From the NCBI RefSeq assembly GCF_003991565.1, contig NZ_CP032819.1, forward strand, positions 1,736,001 through 1,800,000: DNA of 64,000 nt, given 5' to 3'. The number at the start of each line of letters is the position of its first letter. The stretch's first letter is position 1. Origin of the DNA: Butyricimonas faecalis (GTDB lineage: Bacteria; Bacteroidota; Bacteroidia; Bacteroidales; Marinifilaceae). The translations under genes were made by a program, and so were the position numbers. The notes under the pieces were generated by a model, which saw nothing but the letters and a program-made list of their open reading frames with translations, had not been told where the DNA came from and searched no databases. Shown in pieces: positions 9,216-18,463 of this stretch.

Positions 9216-10049
9216 TTATTCAATACAACCTGAATAGTCGACCTTAAAATTCGGACCTAATTGCATATACGTTCCATCATCATCTAGTTTCGGCGTTTTC
9301 ATATCAGCCAATTCCTGCAAAACATTACGCACCATATATGCGTAAATAGGGAAACATCCCGCTCGTACCTTGCTATCGCTATATCCCCCTCGTAACCAAT
9401 CCTCCACCGGAATATCACACACATCATTTACCAAACGAAACTTTGCTACCGACCACGGTCCGAAATAATCTTCTGCACTATACCAATACAATGGTCTCGT
9501 GTAGATTTCACTAATCAAAAATTTATAACGGTCTGCCATAATTTGTTCTCCAGTAGCGTAATAAACATTTGTATTTTTCTGTTCGTTGAAATAAACTTTA
9601 AAATACTCGTTATCCTCCAGCTTCAACATCAACTGAATCTTTCGATCCCCTAAATCAGACGTTCTAAAAAATCTTACGGGAAAAGAGACACTACTCTCTC
9701 CTGCCGGGATCACGGCATCCTCAGGGTTCATTTCATAATGTACCCCTTCGATCGCAGTCGTATTCTCAGTGTCGATCACAAGTTTAACTGGTCGCGGGTA
9801 ATCTCTCACCTTACCCATAGTACGAATCTTTGTTGTCAAAATAATTTCGACCACGGTATCAGACTCGGTATAGAACGAATAATCGGTAGAATCAACATAT
9901 AACTCACTATTTACAAAGTTAGCTGTACGGTTGCCCGACTGAAAATAGACTCCGGCTTCACCCCGGTCGAAAAGCATAATCTCATCTTTATTACAAGCCC
10001 CAACAAGAAAAAATAGGAGCATAAACGGCAAAACATTTTTCATTCTCAT
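9216..10049 (-). CDS. DUF4843 domain lipoprotein
   Basis: A 277-residue lipoprotein with a short signal ending at VGACNKDE. The following region (EAGVYFQSGNR, then an immunoglobulin-like segment with PVKLVIDTENTTAIEGVHYE and VSFPVRFFRT near residues 85-135) is typical of DUF4843. The C-terminal part holds paired aromatic residues. The family nearly always sits directly after a SusD gene and before a PKD-like gene, as here. Its biochemical role is unknown; surface exposure and help in ligand binding are inferred from context. The 18-bp gap to the SusD gene supports one transcript. Confidence 0.85.
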   Translation of the reverse strand: MRMKNVLPFMLLFFLVGACNKDEIMLFDRGEAGVYFQSGNRTANFVNSELYVDSTDYSFYTESDTVVEIILTTKIRTMGKVRDYPRPVKLVIDTENTTAIEGVHYEMNPEDAVIPAGESSVSFPVRFFRTSDLGDRKIQLMLKLEDNEYFKVYFNEQKNTNVYYATGEQIMADRYKFLISEIYTRPLYWYSAEDYFGPWSVAKFRLVNDVCDIPVEDWLRGGYSDSKVRAGCFPIYAYMVRNVLQELADMKTPKLDDDGTYMQLGPNFKVDYSGCIE

Positions 10050-10067
10050 AACAAATCCTTTTAATTA

Positions 10068-11585
10068 CTATTTCATCTCGCCCTCGGGAAGTGGAGGTAC
10101 GATATTAAGAGTCGCCCTCGACAATTCTTTCCCATTATCATTAGGCAGAACAGTCCCCGCAGGATACCCTGCCATAATCGTAATTCGTTTCAAAAAGAAA
10201 AACACTTGTCCTTCCCCATAAAATTCTCGTATATATTCTTGTGCAAGTAATCTCGACCAACCGAGACTCGTAATAAGGGAAACCCGAGATTCGGAAATAG
10301 CGGGACATCCACGCTTTCCCCGGATTTCGTTATACCATTTAAGACCATCCTCTATTTGAGGTTCACATTCCGTGGCAATGTAATACAACTCGGACAACTT
10401 CACCAATGGAATCATTTTAGAATAAAAATATTCAGAATCAGAACTTTCCGAATTGGGCTTATCAATAGCTTTATATTTCGTGAACACATAACCTTTAGCA
10501 TTTTCCTCAACAACTCTTTCCCATTGCGATTGGAAACGATAATCCATAGTTTCTGAACCTAGTAACAAATGCGTGAATAATGATGTTTGAGCCCCGGAAA
10601 CATAGGTACTATGTGGCTGCAAAAAATTACTTGATGAAACCGTTGAAGAAAAATAATTGAGGAAAATCCTATCCCGGCTTTTCATGTACACGCTGGCCAG
10701 CACCTCGGAAGAAAACACTCTATCCGGATTCGTGTTATTCGCCAATAATTTATTCGGGTCCACTGCCGGAAAATATTCCTTTACCTTGGGATCCTCAAGC
10801 AATCTTTTAGCTTCAACCAACGCATTCACCTTGTCACCTCCCCACAAATAAGCCCGGGCCTTGAGAGCGATCACGGCGTAATAATTAAAACGGAATTGGC
10901 GGAAACGCAATTGCACGGATTCGCCCTCAACTTCTGAGGCCATTGGCCCGTTAATGATCACCGGATCATCAACCAACAATGCTTCGGCGTTATTAAAATC
11001 ACGGATGATCTTCTCCATGATTGTACTGAACGGAAGTAACGGAAGCGTGGTTACCTTTGTTGATTCATTATAAGGAATCGACAAAGCATCAGGATTATTA
11101 TCCCAACGAGGACCAAACAATCGAAACATATCCAAATGCAGGAAAGCACGCACGGCCAACATCTCTCCTTTCATCAAATTAGCTTCCGTTTCCGACAGAA
11201 TTCCCCGTTGGTTATCAACCTGTTCTATCAACAAATTGGCTGCCAGAATCAATTCGTAAGATTTCTGCCAAATAATACTAAGTGCCCCCGCCACGTAAGT
11301 AGAAGAATAATCATTATTACTCAAATCTTTAAAATAAAGCTTAGCTTTTGTCGTTTCATATCTCTTAGACATGATATCAATTGCTTCCCAACTCATCTTA
11401 CCGCCGTAAAGATCCTCGGAAGACAAACGATTATATATCCCGTTTACCGCAGTATAGAACCCGGCTTTCGTACTATAAAGTTGCTCCGCTGTTTGCTTAT
11501 CTTTGGGGACGACATCCAAGAAATCAGAACAACCCGCCAGTAAAAACATACCTCCCAATAATAAAATGTATACTTTCAGTTTCAT
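10068..11585 (-). CDS. RagB/SusD-family outer-membrane lipoprotein
   Basis: This is the substrate-binding lid of a SusC/SusD uptake complex on the outer face of the outer membrane. The lipoprotein signal ends at LLAGCSDFLDVVPKD, the classic SusD N-terminus. The helical TPR-like frame follows (IWQKSYELILAANLLIEQV, then MLAVRAFLHLDMFRLFGP near residues 145-165). The family's C-terminal element appears as LAQEYIREFYGEGQVFFFLKR near residue 450, where many SusD proteins have an ER-REFxxEG-RFxDL-R type motif. The 505-residue length is usual. It starts 12 bp after the SusC stop, as expected for a pair. No carbohydrate enzymes lie nearby, so the substrate may be a peptide, metal complex or other non-glycan. 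Confidence 0.93.
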   Translation of the reverse strand: MKLKVYILLLGGMFLLAGCSDFLDVVPKDKQTAEQLYSTKAGFYTAVNGIYNRLSSEDLYGGKMSWEAIDIMSKRYETTKAKLYFKDLSNNDYSSTYVAGALSIIWQKSYELILAANLLIEQVDNQRGILSETEANLMKGEMLAVRAFLHLDMFRLFGPRWDNNPDALSIPYNESTKVTTLPLLPFSTIMEKIIRDFNNAEALLVDDPVIINGPMASEVEGESVQLRFRQFRFNYYAVIALKARAYLWGGDKVNALVEAKRLLEDPKVKEYFPAVDPNKLLANNTNPDRVFSSEVLASVYMKSRDRIFLNYFSSTVSSSNFLQPHSTYVSGAQTSLFTHLLLGSETMDYRFQSQWERVVEENAKGYVFTKYKAIDKPNSESSDSEYFYSKMIPLVKLSELYYIATECEPQIEDGLKWYNEIRGKRGCPAISESRVSLITSLGWSRLLAQEYIREFYGEGQVFFFLKRITIMAGYPAGTVLPNDNGKELSRATLNIVPPLPEGEMK

Positions 11586-11597
11586 AATAATTGTCTT

Positions 11598-14500
11598 TTA
11601 AAAATTAAACGACAAACCTGCATCTATCGACCTTGCAAAAGGATAATCTATACCTCGTTCGGAACGTATCGTCGAGAAACGGAACACGTCACGCATGGAG
11701 CAAAAGACTTTCAAGTTACTCAAACCCACTTGCTTGATCCACCCGCCCATAAATTCATACTCAAGATATAGCGATTCCAATGCCAACACGTCTTCACGCT
11801 GTACGAACCGAGAACTCATCGGAGAGGAATTCACATCTCGAATATTTTTAAATATACGGATGTCACCGGGATTTTGCCACCGTTCATAAAGTGCACGGCG
11901 ATCTTGATTATAATACAAGTTTACATTTTCGACTTTATTAAGCAAGGCGGAATTAAACACATCCGCACCTAGTTGATAACGGAAATTAAGACTTAATGTC
12001 AATCCTTTGTAGGTGAAAGAAGAGCCGATCACACCTTCAATATCAGGCCGCGTATTACCACAGATCACCTCGTTGTCGTAAGAAAAATCATACGTGAAAC
12101 CTCCCTCTTTGGTAAAAAATAACTCTTTACCCGTTGACGGATCTATCCCGGCAGACTTGATCACCCAGATATCATCGGGATCAGCACCGTCATAATAGCG
12201 TTGCGTGCGAGTTCCCCGCCCGTTATTATTGAAAACATCAAGCTTATTTCCGATTTTGTCGATTCGTGTTTTTTGAGTCCTCCCGTTAGCCCGTACAGAC
12301 CAAAGAATCCGTCTATCAGTATCTCGCAAAATATGGAAAACCGTTGAAAATGTAATCCCTTGAGAAACCTGTTCTCCGGCATTCGTGTAATACTCTGTCG
12401 TTCCGGAAGAGTAAGGCATCGTAACTCTGATTAACAACGGATCCGTCAGCTTATGAAAGTAATCGACAGTCAACGAGAAACGACTATTAAATAACGTCAA
12501 ATCCATCCCGATATTTTTATCTTGCGTGATTTGCCACTTCAAATCCGGGTTACCGATCTGATCCGGTAACGCACCTAACCCAAAATAATTCAACATCCCG
12601 GACTGAAAAGCGTAAGTAATCAAAGTTCTCCCGGAATCAAAACTTTGATTACCCGGATTACCGATAGATGCCCGGATTTTGAACAAATTCACAAAAGGCA
12701 AATTATCAGCGATAAACTTTTCCCGATGTAGATTCCATCCCAAGCCCAATGACCAAGTCGTGTTATATTTACTCGTGCTCCCAAACACGGAAGAACCATT
12801 CAACCGCAAACTGAAATCCATCAAATAACGATCATCAAACGAGTATCCCGTGTTAAAATAAGCATTTACGGCATGCGAAACAGTCTCGACGTAAGTAGGC
12901 AAAGCATTTTCCGGATAACCGCCGGCAAAAGAAGGATAGGTGAAATCACCTGCAGGGAATCCCTCCACGGAATAACCCTGCAACAATGTTTTCGAGCTGA
13001 ACACATTACCTCCACCAACAATATTTATCCGGTGCTTACCGAACAATTGAGCAAAAGTCACAGTAAACTCCCCCTCATACTGATTACCACGTAAATTCGT
13101 GGTGGTGTACTCGCCCCGTTTGCCACTTTCCTTATTCAACACTTGATCCGTATCCTCCGGGGAAATAAATTTCTCTGTATCATCATTACTGTATGTCAAC
13201 CCGAAACGAGCCCTCACCTTCCACAAATTAGAAGGAGTCCATTCGGCAATAAAATAATTACTCAAATTCAAATTGTTTCCCGTGTTACGACTATTCAAAC
13301 TTGCATTCCACAAAGGATTGGCAATTTTAACATCATCGTTATATTCAAGCCACTGTTCGATTGTCCCATCGCTATTCCGTTTCTTATAATAAGGATTTGA
13401 CTTTGCATAAACACTGAAAGAAACAACCGGATTATCGTAATCGGTCGTACTGACTGAAAATTTATTCGAAAATTGAAATTTGGAAACCCGGTATATCAGA
13501 TCGATATTCCCGCTTAGTACCTGACGATTAGATTCCTTCATCACACCGGTCACGCCATTGTAAGCTCCTCCCAAGCCGAACATAAAATGCTCATCACCAC
13601 CCATGACATAAAGCGAATGCTTCTGGTTAACCCCCACCCGCAACGGCTCCGCCAGCCAATAAGTATCAATACCTTCAGCAATAGAACGCAAACGCTCATG
13701 ATACATCTCACCCAAACGGATCTCCGTTTCTGTCCGGTAAGGAGACCCCACGATATTCGGATCATATCGTCCGGCCAAAGACTCGAATTCCAACTTTTCC
13801 CTCGCATTCATCAAATTATAGCTGGACAAATCTGGCATCGTCACGTTCAAATTACCATTATAATTAACCTGCAATTTCCCCGCCTGCGGTTTCACCGTCT
13901 CAACAACCACAACACCGTTAGCCGCCTTGGAACCATAGATTGCCGTGGAAGCGGCATCCTTCAATATTGTTATAGATTCTATTCTGTTTATATCCAAATC
14001 ATTGATCGCTTCAAGCGATGACTCAAAACCATCAAGTATAAAAAGCGGTTGATTGGGATCCGCCTCCAATTCGTCGCGCATACCAAGCATACTGGATTTT
14101 CCTCGAATCTCCATGTTAGGAAGGCGATTGGGATCGGAACCAAACTGCACGTCATCCAAAATAGCAAACGACGGATCAAGCGTTTTCAGACTCTGAAGCA
14201 CATTTGAAGTCCCGACTTTTTTCAACTCATTCTTGGTATAAGAAGAAACCGACCCGGTAAAACTCTCTTTCTTACGGGTAAAAATTCCGGTTACCACCAC
14301 ATCTTCCAGTTCATTCACGGCATCTTTCATCACCACGTTAATCGTATCTTTTCCTTGATACTTCACCTCCACCGTCTCCATACCTACCATCGTGAAAACC
14401 AATACGGGATTTTCTTTTCCCTCAAGAAAAGTCAATGAATACCTTCCCTCCATGTCCGTGGCCGCACCTAATTGAGTACCTTTAATAATTACAGTCACTC

Positions 14501-14927
14501 CCGGCAGAGGCTCCTTTTTCGTATCTGTCACGATACCGGTGATCCGGATACCTTTCTTCTCTTCTTCCCGTTGCACCAACATCACCACATTTTGATCATA
14601 CAAAAAAGTAAAAGGAGTAGACGCCAGCACTTCCGTCAGTAAATCACTCACTTTCTTCTTTTTCGCATGTACATTAATTAAAGACATCTTCTCCAATTGG
14701 TTCGTGTTATAAATAAAACGAACCCCTGTTTGCTTATGAATTTCGTTAAATAATTCATAGTAATGCACATTTTTCAGGTCCAGACTAACCACCTGATCCT
14801 GAGCCTTAACATTCGCACGTGATGCAAATTCAAGCAAAACCACAAAAATGAAACATAACCTCATGATCATCCAAAGTTTTTTATGTGCCTTGTCAAAAAA
14901 ATGGCACATGATTCTTCTTTTTTTCAT
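11598..14927 (-). CDS. SusC/RagA TonB-linked outer-membrane transporter with STN domain
   Basis: This is the TonB-dependent channel of the first uptake locus. After a signal segment the order is: STN (secretin/TonB N-terminal) domain around residues 45-110 (VVSLDLKNVHYYELFNEI), a carboxypeptidase-regulatory-like domain around 130-215 (GIVTDTKKEPLPGVTVIIKGT), a plug with EDVVVTGIFTRKKESFTGSVSS and SITILKDAASTAIYGSKAANGVVVV, and a long beta-barrel ending in an aromatic residue. The STN domain is the part that signals to a FecR anti-sigma factor, and fecR and an ECF sigma gene lie directly upstream. ATG 14927 (MKKRRIM) is preferred over an in-frame TTG five codons earlier. Length about 1109 residues. 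Confidence 0.95.
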   Translation of the reverse strand: MKKRRIMCHFFDKAHKKLWMIMRLCFIFVVLLEFASRANVKAQDQVVSLDLKNVHYYELFNEIHKQTGVRFIYNTNQLEKMSLINVHAKKKKVSDLLTEVLASTPFTFLYDQNVVMLVQREEEKKGIRITGIVTDTKKEPLPGVTVIIKGTQLGAATDMEGRYSLTFLEGKENPVLVFTMVGMETVEVKYQGKDTINVVMKDAVNELEDVVVTGIFTRKKESFTGSVSSYTKNELKKVGTSNVLQSLKTLDPSFAILDDVQFGSDPNRLPNMEIRGKSSMLGMRDELEADPNQPLFILDGFESSLEAINDLDINRIESITILKDAASTAIYGSKAANGVVVVETVKPQAGKLQVNYNGNLNVTMPDLSSYNLMNAREKLEFESLAGRYDPNIVGSPYRTETEIRLGEMYHERLRSIAEGIDTYWLAEPLRVGVNQKHSLYVMGGDEHFMFGLGGAYNGVTGVMKESNRQVLSGNIDLIYRVSKFQFSNKFSVSTTDYDNPVVSFSVYAKSNPYYKKRNSDGTIEQWLEYNDDVKIANPLWNASLNSRNTGNNLNLSNYFIAEWTPSNLWKVRARFGLTYSNDDTEKFISPEDTDQVLNKESGKRGEYTTTNLRGNQYEGEFTVTFAQLFGKHRINIVGGGNVFSSKTLLQGYSVEGFPAGDFTYPSFAGGYPENALPTYVETVSHAVNAYFNTGYSFDDRYLMDFSLRLNGSSVFGSTSKYNTTWSLGLGWNLHREKFIADNLPFVNLFKIRASIGNPGNQSFDSGRTLITYAFQSGMLNYFGLGALPDQIGNPDLKWQITQDKNIGMDLTLFNSRFSLTVDYFHKLTDPLLIRVTMPYSSGTTEYYTNAGEQVSQGITFSTVFHILRDTDRRILWSVRANGRTQKTRIDKIGNKLDVFNNNGRGTRTQRYYDGADPDDIWVIKSAGIDPSTGKELFFTKEGGFTYDFSYDNEVICGNTRPDIEGVIGSSFTYKGLTLSLNFRYQLGADVFNSALLNKVENVNLYYNQDRRALYERWQNPGDIRIFKNIRDVNSSPMSSRFVQREDVLALESLYLEYEFMGGWIKQVGLSNLKVFCSMRDVFRFSTIRSERGIDYPFARSIDAGLSFNF

Positions 14928-14956
14928 ACATTTGTATTGCAATTAAATTAATACTG

Positions 14957-15029
14957 GATAGGTTGGGTTTAATGGAACCTATCTGTTGATTCACAATAAG
15001 TGATGAAGAGGCTCAATTCTTCATCACTT
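14957..15029 (-). promoter_or_regulatory. Two hairpins in the fecR-susC gap (possible attenuator or processing site)
   Basis: The arms AAGTGATGAAGA/TCTTCATCACTT (14998-15029, overlapping the fecR stop) and GATAGGTT/AACCTATC (14957-14983) form two strong stems in series. Neither has a T-tract on this strand, so they are less likely plain terminators. They could lower susC transcription relative to the regulators or stabilise a processed susC mRNA. Confidence 0.5.
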
Positions 15030-16193
15030 TTTACTTATCACGACCGTACGACCATTGATCGTAAACCGGGCATTTGATGTCTTCTCCATGAAAAAGAACA
15101 AATCTTCAATACTCGCGTAACGTTGCATATTACAATCAAAACGCAAGTCCTTCAATTCCTCATTTTGGAAAAATACCTGTACATCATACCAGCGAGAAAC
15201 GTTTTCCATGATCGACTCCAAACATTCATTCACGAACACAATATCTTTATTTTTCCATGCAACATAGGGTAAAATATCTATTGTCCGAATTTCACTTTCC
15301 CCGCTCTCCACATTCGTAATCGCCAATTCATTCGGTTTCAACATTCGTTCCGGCATAGAAGGATTCGCCTTGAAACCGACAGATCCCCGAACTAACACGG
15401 TCTCTATTTGGCGAGGATCATAGGCATTTACATTAAACTCCGTTCCATAAACCTGAACAGTGTATGTTCCAACCTGCACGATAAAAGGGTTCCCCTCCTC
15501 TTTCACCACCTTAAAATAAGCTTCTCCTTTCAATCTCACCTCTCGACGATCTCCCGCAAAACAAACCGGATACTCTAACTCCGAGTCTGCATCTAACCAT
15601 ACCTCTGTTCCATCGCCCAAAGTCAAAAAATACTCTCCTCCGCGAGGAACCACAATTTTATGGTACAACAATTCCGTTTTTTCCTCTTGATTTAATAAAT
15701 CGTAGCGAATGCCCAAGCTACTATCCACCTTCACTATCGAACCATCACGTTCTCGAATTTCTTCATGAGATTTTTCCAGATCAACCTTTTCGCCCGATGA
15801 TAACACTAAAATTGCCCGGGATTGAACAGGTTTTATCTCTGTTTGCACCACTTCCACGGGTGACGTCCTCGTTTTTTCACCCAAGAACCAATATCCGAAA
15901 AAAACAAATAACAGGGCTACTGCCGCCGCCATCCCATAATACAACTTTCCACTCTTTCGTTTTTTCAAAGAAGAAAATATAACTTCTTTCGCCCGCTTCT
16001 CTTGAATATTCATATTCTCCTGCGCCCAACGCAACTGCAAATAATCCCGCATGAGTGCCTCGTAAGCATTTCTATTTTCTTCGCCATTTTCTAACCACTC
16101 GCCAATTTTTTCTATTTCATTCTCTTCCAACTCTCCGTTAAAAAAAGCGATTAACCAATCTTCAGTCTCCTGATCCAAATTTATCTTTTCCAT
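15024..16193 (-). CDS. FecR-family anti-sigma factor / signal transducer
   Basis: This is an inner-membrane regulator linking the STN domain of the outer-membrane transporter to the ECF sigma factor. The cytoplasmic N-terminus (about residues 1-80; DUF4880-like acidic helices) would bind sigma. A single membrane segment (YYGMAAAVALLFVFFGYWFLG, about residues 83-103) follows. The periplasmic FecR domain shows the hallmark VPRGGEYFLTLGDGTEVWLDADSELEYP near residues 185-210 and the FNVNAYD region. The C-terminus (residues ~310-389) is the DUF4974 domain. It lies 85 bp after the sigma gene and about 100 bp before SusC. The 389-residue length is usual. Confidence 0.93.
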   Translation of the reverse strand: MEKINLDQETEDWLIAFFNGELEENEIEKIGEWLENGEENRNAYEALMRDYLQLRWAQENMNIQEKRAKEVIFSSLKKRKSGKLYYGMAAAVALLFVFFGYWFLGEKTRTSPVEVVQTEIKPVQSRAILVLSSGEKVDLEKSHEEIRERDGSIVKVDSSLGIRYDLLNQEEKTELLYHKIVVPRGGEYFLTLGDGTEVWLDADSELEYPVCFAGDRREVRLKGEAYFKVVKEEGNPFIVQVGTYTVQVYGTEFNVNAYDPRQIETVLVRGSVGFKANPSMPERMLKPNELAITNVESGESEIRTIDILPYVAWKNKDIVFVNECLESIMENVSRWYDVQVFFQNEELKDLRFDCNMQRYASIEDLFFFMEKTSNARFTINGRTVVISKK

Positions 16194-16278
16194 AAATCAT
16201 CTCTTTTTCACTCTCTGTACAAAATAACGAGCAAAAAAGTCTAATGAATTTTCAAAAAAATCAACTTTGATTTAAAAT

Positions 16279-16857
16279 TTAACAATAAGCACAATAGAAA
16301 AGCAAAAAATCAGCAAAGCGTTCTTTCCCCATGCGCTCCCGGAGTTTGCGAACTGAAATACCTAACAATGTTTTCACCGTGGAAACCGATATTCCCAATC
16401 GATCAGCAACTTCTTGATATTTTAACCCTTCAATAAACACGCAATTCAATATCTCCTGACTACGAGTAGGCAAAAGAGCTATTTCCCTCATGATCCTAGC
16501 TACAATCTGATCTTTCGAATCATCATACTCCTCGAACATGCAATCAATGCTTTCCAGACTTACAAAACGGCTAAAAATATCCCGCTTTCCCAACTGATTA
16601 TAACAGCGATTACGTACGAGTACACGCAAAAATGAAGAAAGAGTTTCCGGCCTCAAGTCCCGATGAATCTCTTGGTTCCATAAAGCGATAAAAAATTCTT
16701 GCACAACATCCTCTGCCAAATTCAGATCATTCAAAAAAGTATTTGCCCATGAAACCAAAGATTTATAGTAAACTTCAAACAGAAGTTCCATGCCTCTTTT
16801 ATCATGAGAATTAAGCAAATCGCAAATTTGTCGATCTTTCATTCCATGCAGTCCCAT
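16279..16857 (-). CDS. RNA polymerase ECF sigma-70 factor (Bacteroidetes family)
   Basis: A sigma factor with only regions 2 and 4. Region 2 spans about residues 25-95 (LAEDVVQEFFIALWNQEIH), with the family's SFLRVLVRNRCYNQL. Region 4 spans about 125-180 and has a clear helix-turn-helix (GLKYQEVADRLGISVSTVKTLLGISVRKLRE). At 192 residues it has the normal size. It is encoded first in the locus, directly upstream of fecR and the STN-type SusC, forming a cell-surface signalling triad. When the transporter engages ligand, FecR should release this sigma to transcribe the uptake genes. ATG 16857 is used; an in-frame ATG five codons later is possible. Confidence 0.93.
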   Translation of the reverse strand: MGLHGMKDRQICDLLNSHDKRGMELLFEVYYKSLVSWANTFLNDLNLAEDVVQEFFIALWNQEIHRDLRPETLSSFLRVLVRNRCYNQLGKRDIFSRFVSLESIDCMFEEYDDSKDQIVARIMREIALLPTRSQEILNCVFIEGLKYQEVADRLGISVSTVKTLLGISVRKLRERMGKERFADFLLFYCAYC

Positions 16858-17381
16858 TGTTATCGCATTTATTACTTCTACACCTCTGCAAAGATATAAT
16901 TTTTCACATTAATCCGTATTGCTTTCAAGAACTAAGGGAAAAGCTACTGAAATACTAGGGAAATAATCCCACTTATTCGAGGGGCATCCGAGGCTTATTC
17001 AGAGCTCAGATAACCCGTAATATATGAGCTTCGACTAAGCAACGTATGATCTCTGTGTAAGGGGTATTATTTGAGTTAGTTTACTTCTTTATTTGGGGTA
17101 ATTTTGAGTAATATCACGTATGGCTTTAAGTTTGAACTGAAATTGGTAGAACCACCTATCCCCAAAGCTAATCTTGTTCTATTTCTTGCAGGTTAGACGT
17201 CGTTTTTAAGTCATTAAACTTGAATCAAAATTGGCCATTTTGCTAAAACCTACCTAAACAGAATTTTATTCGCACAACTATTTTTGATTTTTGATAAAAA
17301 TGTTATACCTTTAGAGATACTAATGTGAGAAGGGACGCGTTACTTTTTAGATTAGAATTGTAAAACCTTAAAAAAACGGAC
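16858..17381. other. Divergent intergenic region, no gene seen
   Basis: This 524-bp gap separates the minus-strand sigma gene from a plus-strand small secreted protein. On the minus strand TATCTTTG (16889-16896) is a good -7 box for the sigma gene, with no clear -33 partner. The right end holds the promoter at 17283-17313. In between I see no open frame with a recognisable product and no strong hairpin. Confidence 0.6.
17283..17313 (+). promoter_or_regulatory. Bacteroidetes-type promoter for the small secreted protein
   Basis: The -33 box TTTG (17283-17286), a 19-bp spacer and TACCTTTA (17306-17313) match the phylum consensus apart from the last base. The start codon lies about 60 bp beyond the predicted transcription start. 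Confidence 0.6.
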
Positions 17382-17726
17382 ATGAAAAGATTAGTTTTAA
17401 TCAGCTTGTTAGCGTGTGCGAGCGTATGTTTCGCTTTCACGAACGCATCAGCCCCAGCGACTTACTCTCGTACAGTTGCGGGGACGGTTTACGATTCTCA
17501 GGATTTGACGCCGCTCGGTGGAATTGAAATTTCTGAAATTGTTGCAGGAAAAGTTATGCAAACAACCAAGACAGATGGTGACGGGCATTTCTCTTTGACC
17601 GCAACTCAATCAAGAACCATGATTACTTTTAGTGATCCTTCTGGGGATTACCAAAGTAGTACCATGAGTTTTGACATGAACAAAGAAGATTGTTCGGATC
17701 TATCAGTACCCCTTGCTCTAAATTAA
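17382..17726 (+). CDS. Small secreted carboxypeptidase-regulatory-like (Ig-fold) protein
   Basis: A 114-residue protein with an Sec-type signal peptide (MKRLVLISLLACASVCFAF, cleavage probably after the following Ala/Ser-rich stretch). The mature part is essentially one carboxypeptidase-regulatory-like domain: TVAGTVYDSQDLTPLGGIEISE, then TTKTDGDGHFSLTA, then a terminal strand. This is the same domain type that precedes SusC plugs, but here it stands alone. It has no lipobox and no catalytic residues, so it is probably periplasmic or secreted with a binding or structural role. It has its own promoter, and the neighbours are unrelated. The function is unknown. Confidence 0.75.
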   Translation: MKRLVLISLLACASVCFAFTNASAPATYSRTVAGTVYDSQDLTPLGGIEISEIVAGKVMQTTKTDGDGHFSLTATQSRTMITFSDPSGDYQSSTMSFDMNKEDCSDLSVPLALN

Positions 17727-17906
17727 ATCAAGAGAAAGTTTTACTATTTCTAAGAGAAAAGGAAGACATTGTGTAGGAGAATGTACGTGGATGGGTAGCT
17801 AACCGTCCACGTTCTATTTATGGATAAATTTTAGCAAGTAAAGAATTTACGCTGAAGGTTTGTATTGAGAAATTGAATCTGCAGATAGCTAAAAAAGACA
17901 AAAGAC

Positions 17907-17936
17907 TTGATTTTTGCAAAAAAAATTGTATCTTTG
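17907..17936 (+). promoter_or_regulatory. Promoter of the candidate structured RNA
   Basis: A perfect -7 box TATCTTTG (17929-17936) is preceded after 19 bp by TTG (17907-17909) within ACTTGA. No open reading frame of useful size follows on this strand. Transcription would enter a region rich in complementary segments. Confidence 0.55.
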
Positions 17937-17941
17937 ACAAA

Positions 17942-18136
17942 GATAAAGGAATAAATGTGGAATAGTCTGCATGAAAATATTGTGAGTTTATTCTAATCTT
18001 TACTTGAAAAATCGCCAATTTTAGAGAAACAAGATTAGACATAAAATTCACGCTGGTTAAGCGTGGATTGTTGTCTATTTGTTTCAAGGCATGGCGATGC
18101 CTCAAGTAAGATAGAATTTACAATCCTCGCTTTTTT
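17942..18136 (+). ncRNA. Candidate structured non-coding RNA (family not recognised)
   Basis: A transcript from the promoter at 17907-17936 would fold into a multi-branched structure. A long closing stem pairs 17990-18007 (ATTCT, ATC, TTACTTGA with two single-base bulges) with 18102-18117 (TCAAGTAA, GAT, AGAAT). Inside it lie three hairpins: AAAAT/ATTTT at 18008-18022; AGACA/TGTCT enclosing CACGCT/AGCGTG at 18037-18076; and GGCAT/ATGCC at 18088-18101. A run of six T at 18131-18136 could end it. No protein frame fits. It does not match 4.5S RNA, tmRNA or RNase P features I know. The XRE gene downstream is on the opposite strand. Boundaries are estimates. Confidence 0.5.
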
Positions 18137-18211
18137 ATTGTATTATTTTTTGTTTGGGGGATTGGGCAAAATGAAAATGTTTTAAATTATGAAACAACGA
18201 ACACTCAGAAC

Positions 18212-18463
18212 TTATTTTAAAGGCCAATCTTCATCGTTTATAGGATTTTGGGGTAGTAAATCCCATATTTTGCATTCCAACACTTTTGCAATAGAATCAA
18301 TATGATCTAAATTGAAAGCATCATCTTCATTTGGATTTTCTCGGTTTGCAATGAATGTATTGGAAAGATTTAAGACATCAGCTAAATATTGTTGCGTCCA
18401 ATCTTTCTTTTTACGAAATTCACGAACCTTTAAGCCTACGTATATTTCTATTTTTGATTTCAT
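18212..18463 (-). CDS. XRE-family helix-turn-helix regulator
   Basis: A compact 83-residue DNA-binding protein made of one lambda-repressor-like HTH domain. LKVREFRKKKDWTQQYLADVLNLSNTFIANREN at residues ~11-43 gives helices 1-3, with the usual Q-x-x-A turn residues (QQYLADVL). LDHIDSIAKVLECKIWDLLP gives helices 4-5. The Asp-rich link NPNEDDAFNLD is short, and the C-terminus ends in DWPLK. No effector domain is present. It stands alone: the candidate RNA and the small secreted gene are on the other strand, and SusC starts 365 bp to the right on the other strand. A role in controlling either neighbour is possible but unsupported. Confidence 0.8.
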   Translation of the reverse strand: MKSKIEIYVGLKVREFRKKKDWTQQYLADVLNLSNTFIANRENPNEDDAFNLDHIDSIAKVLECKIWDLLPQNPINDEDWPLK

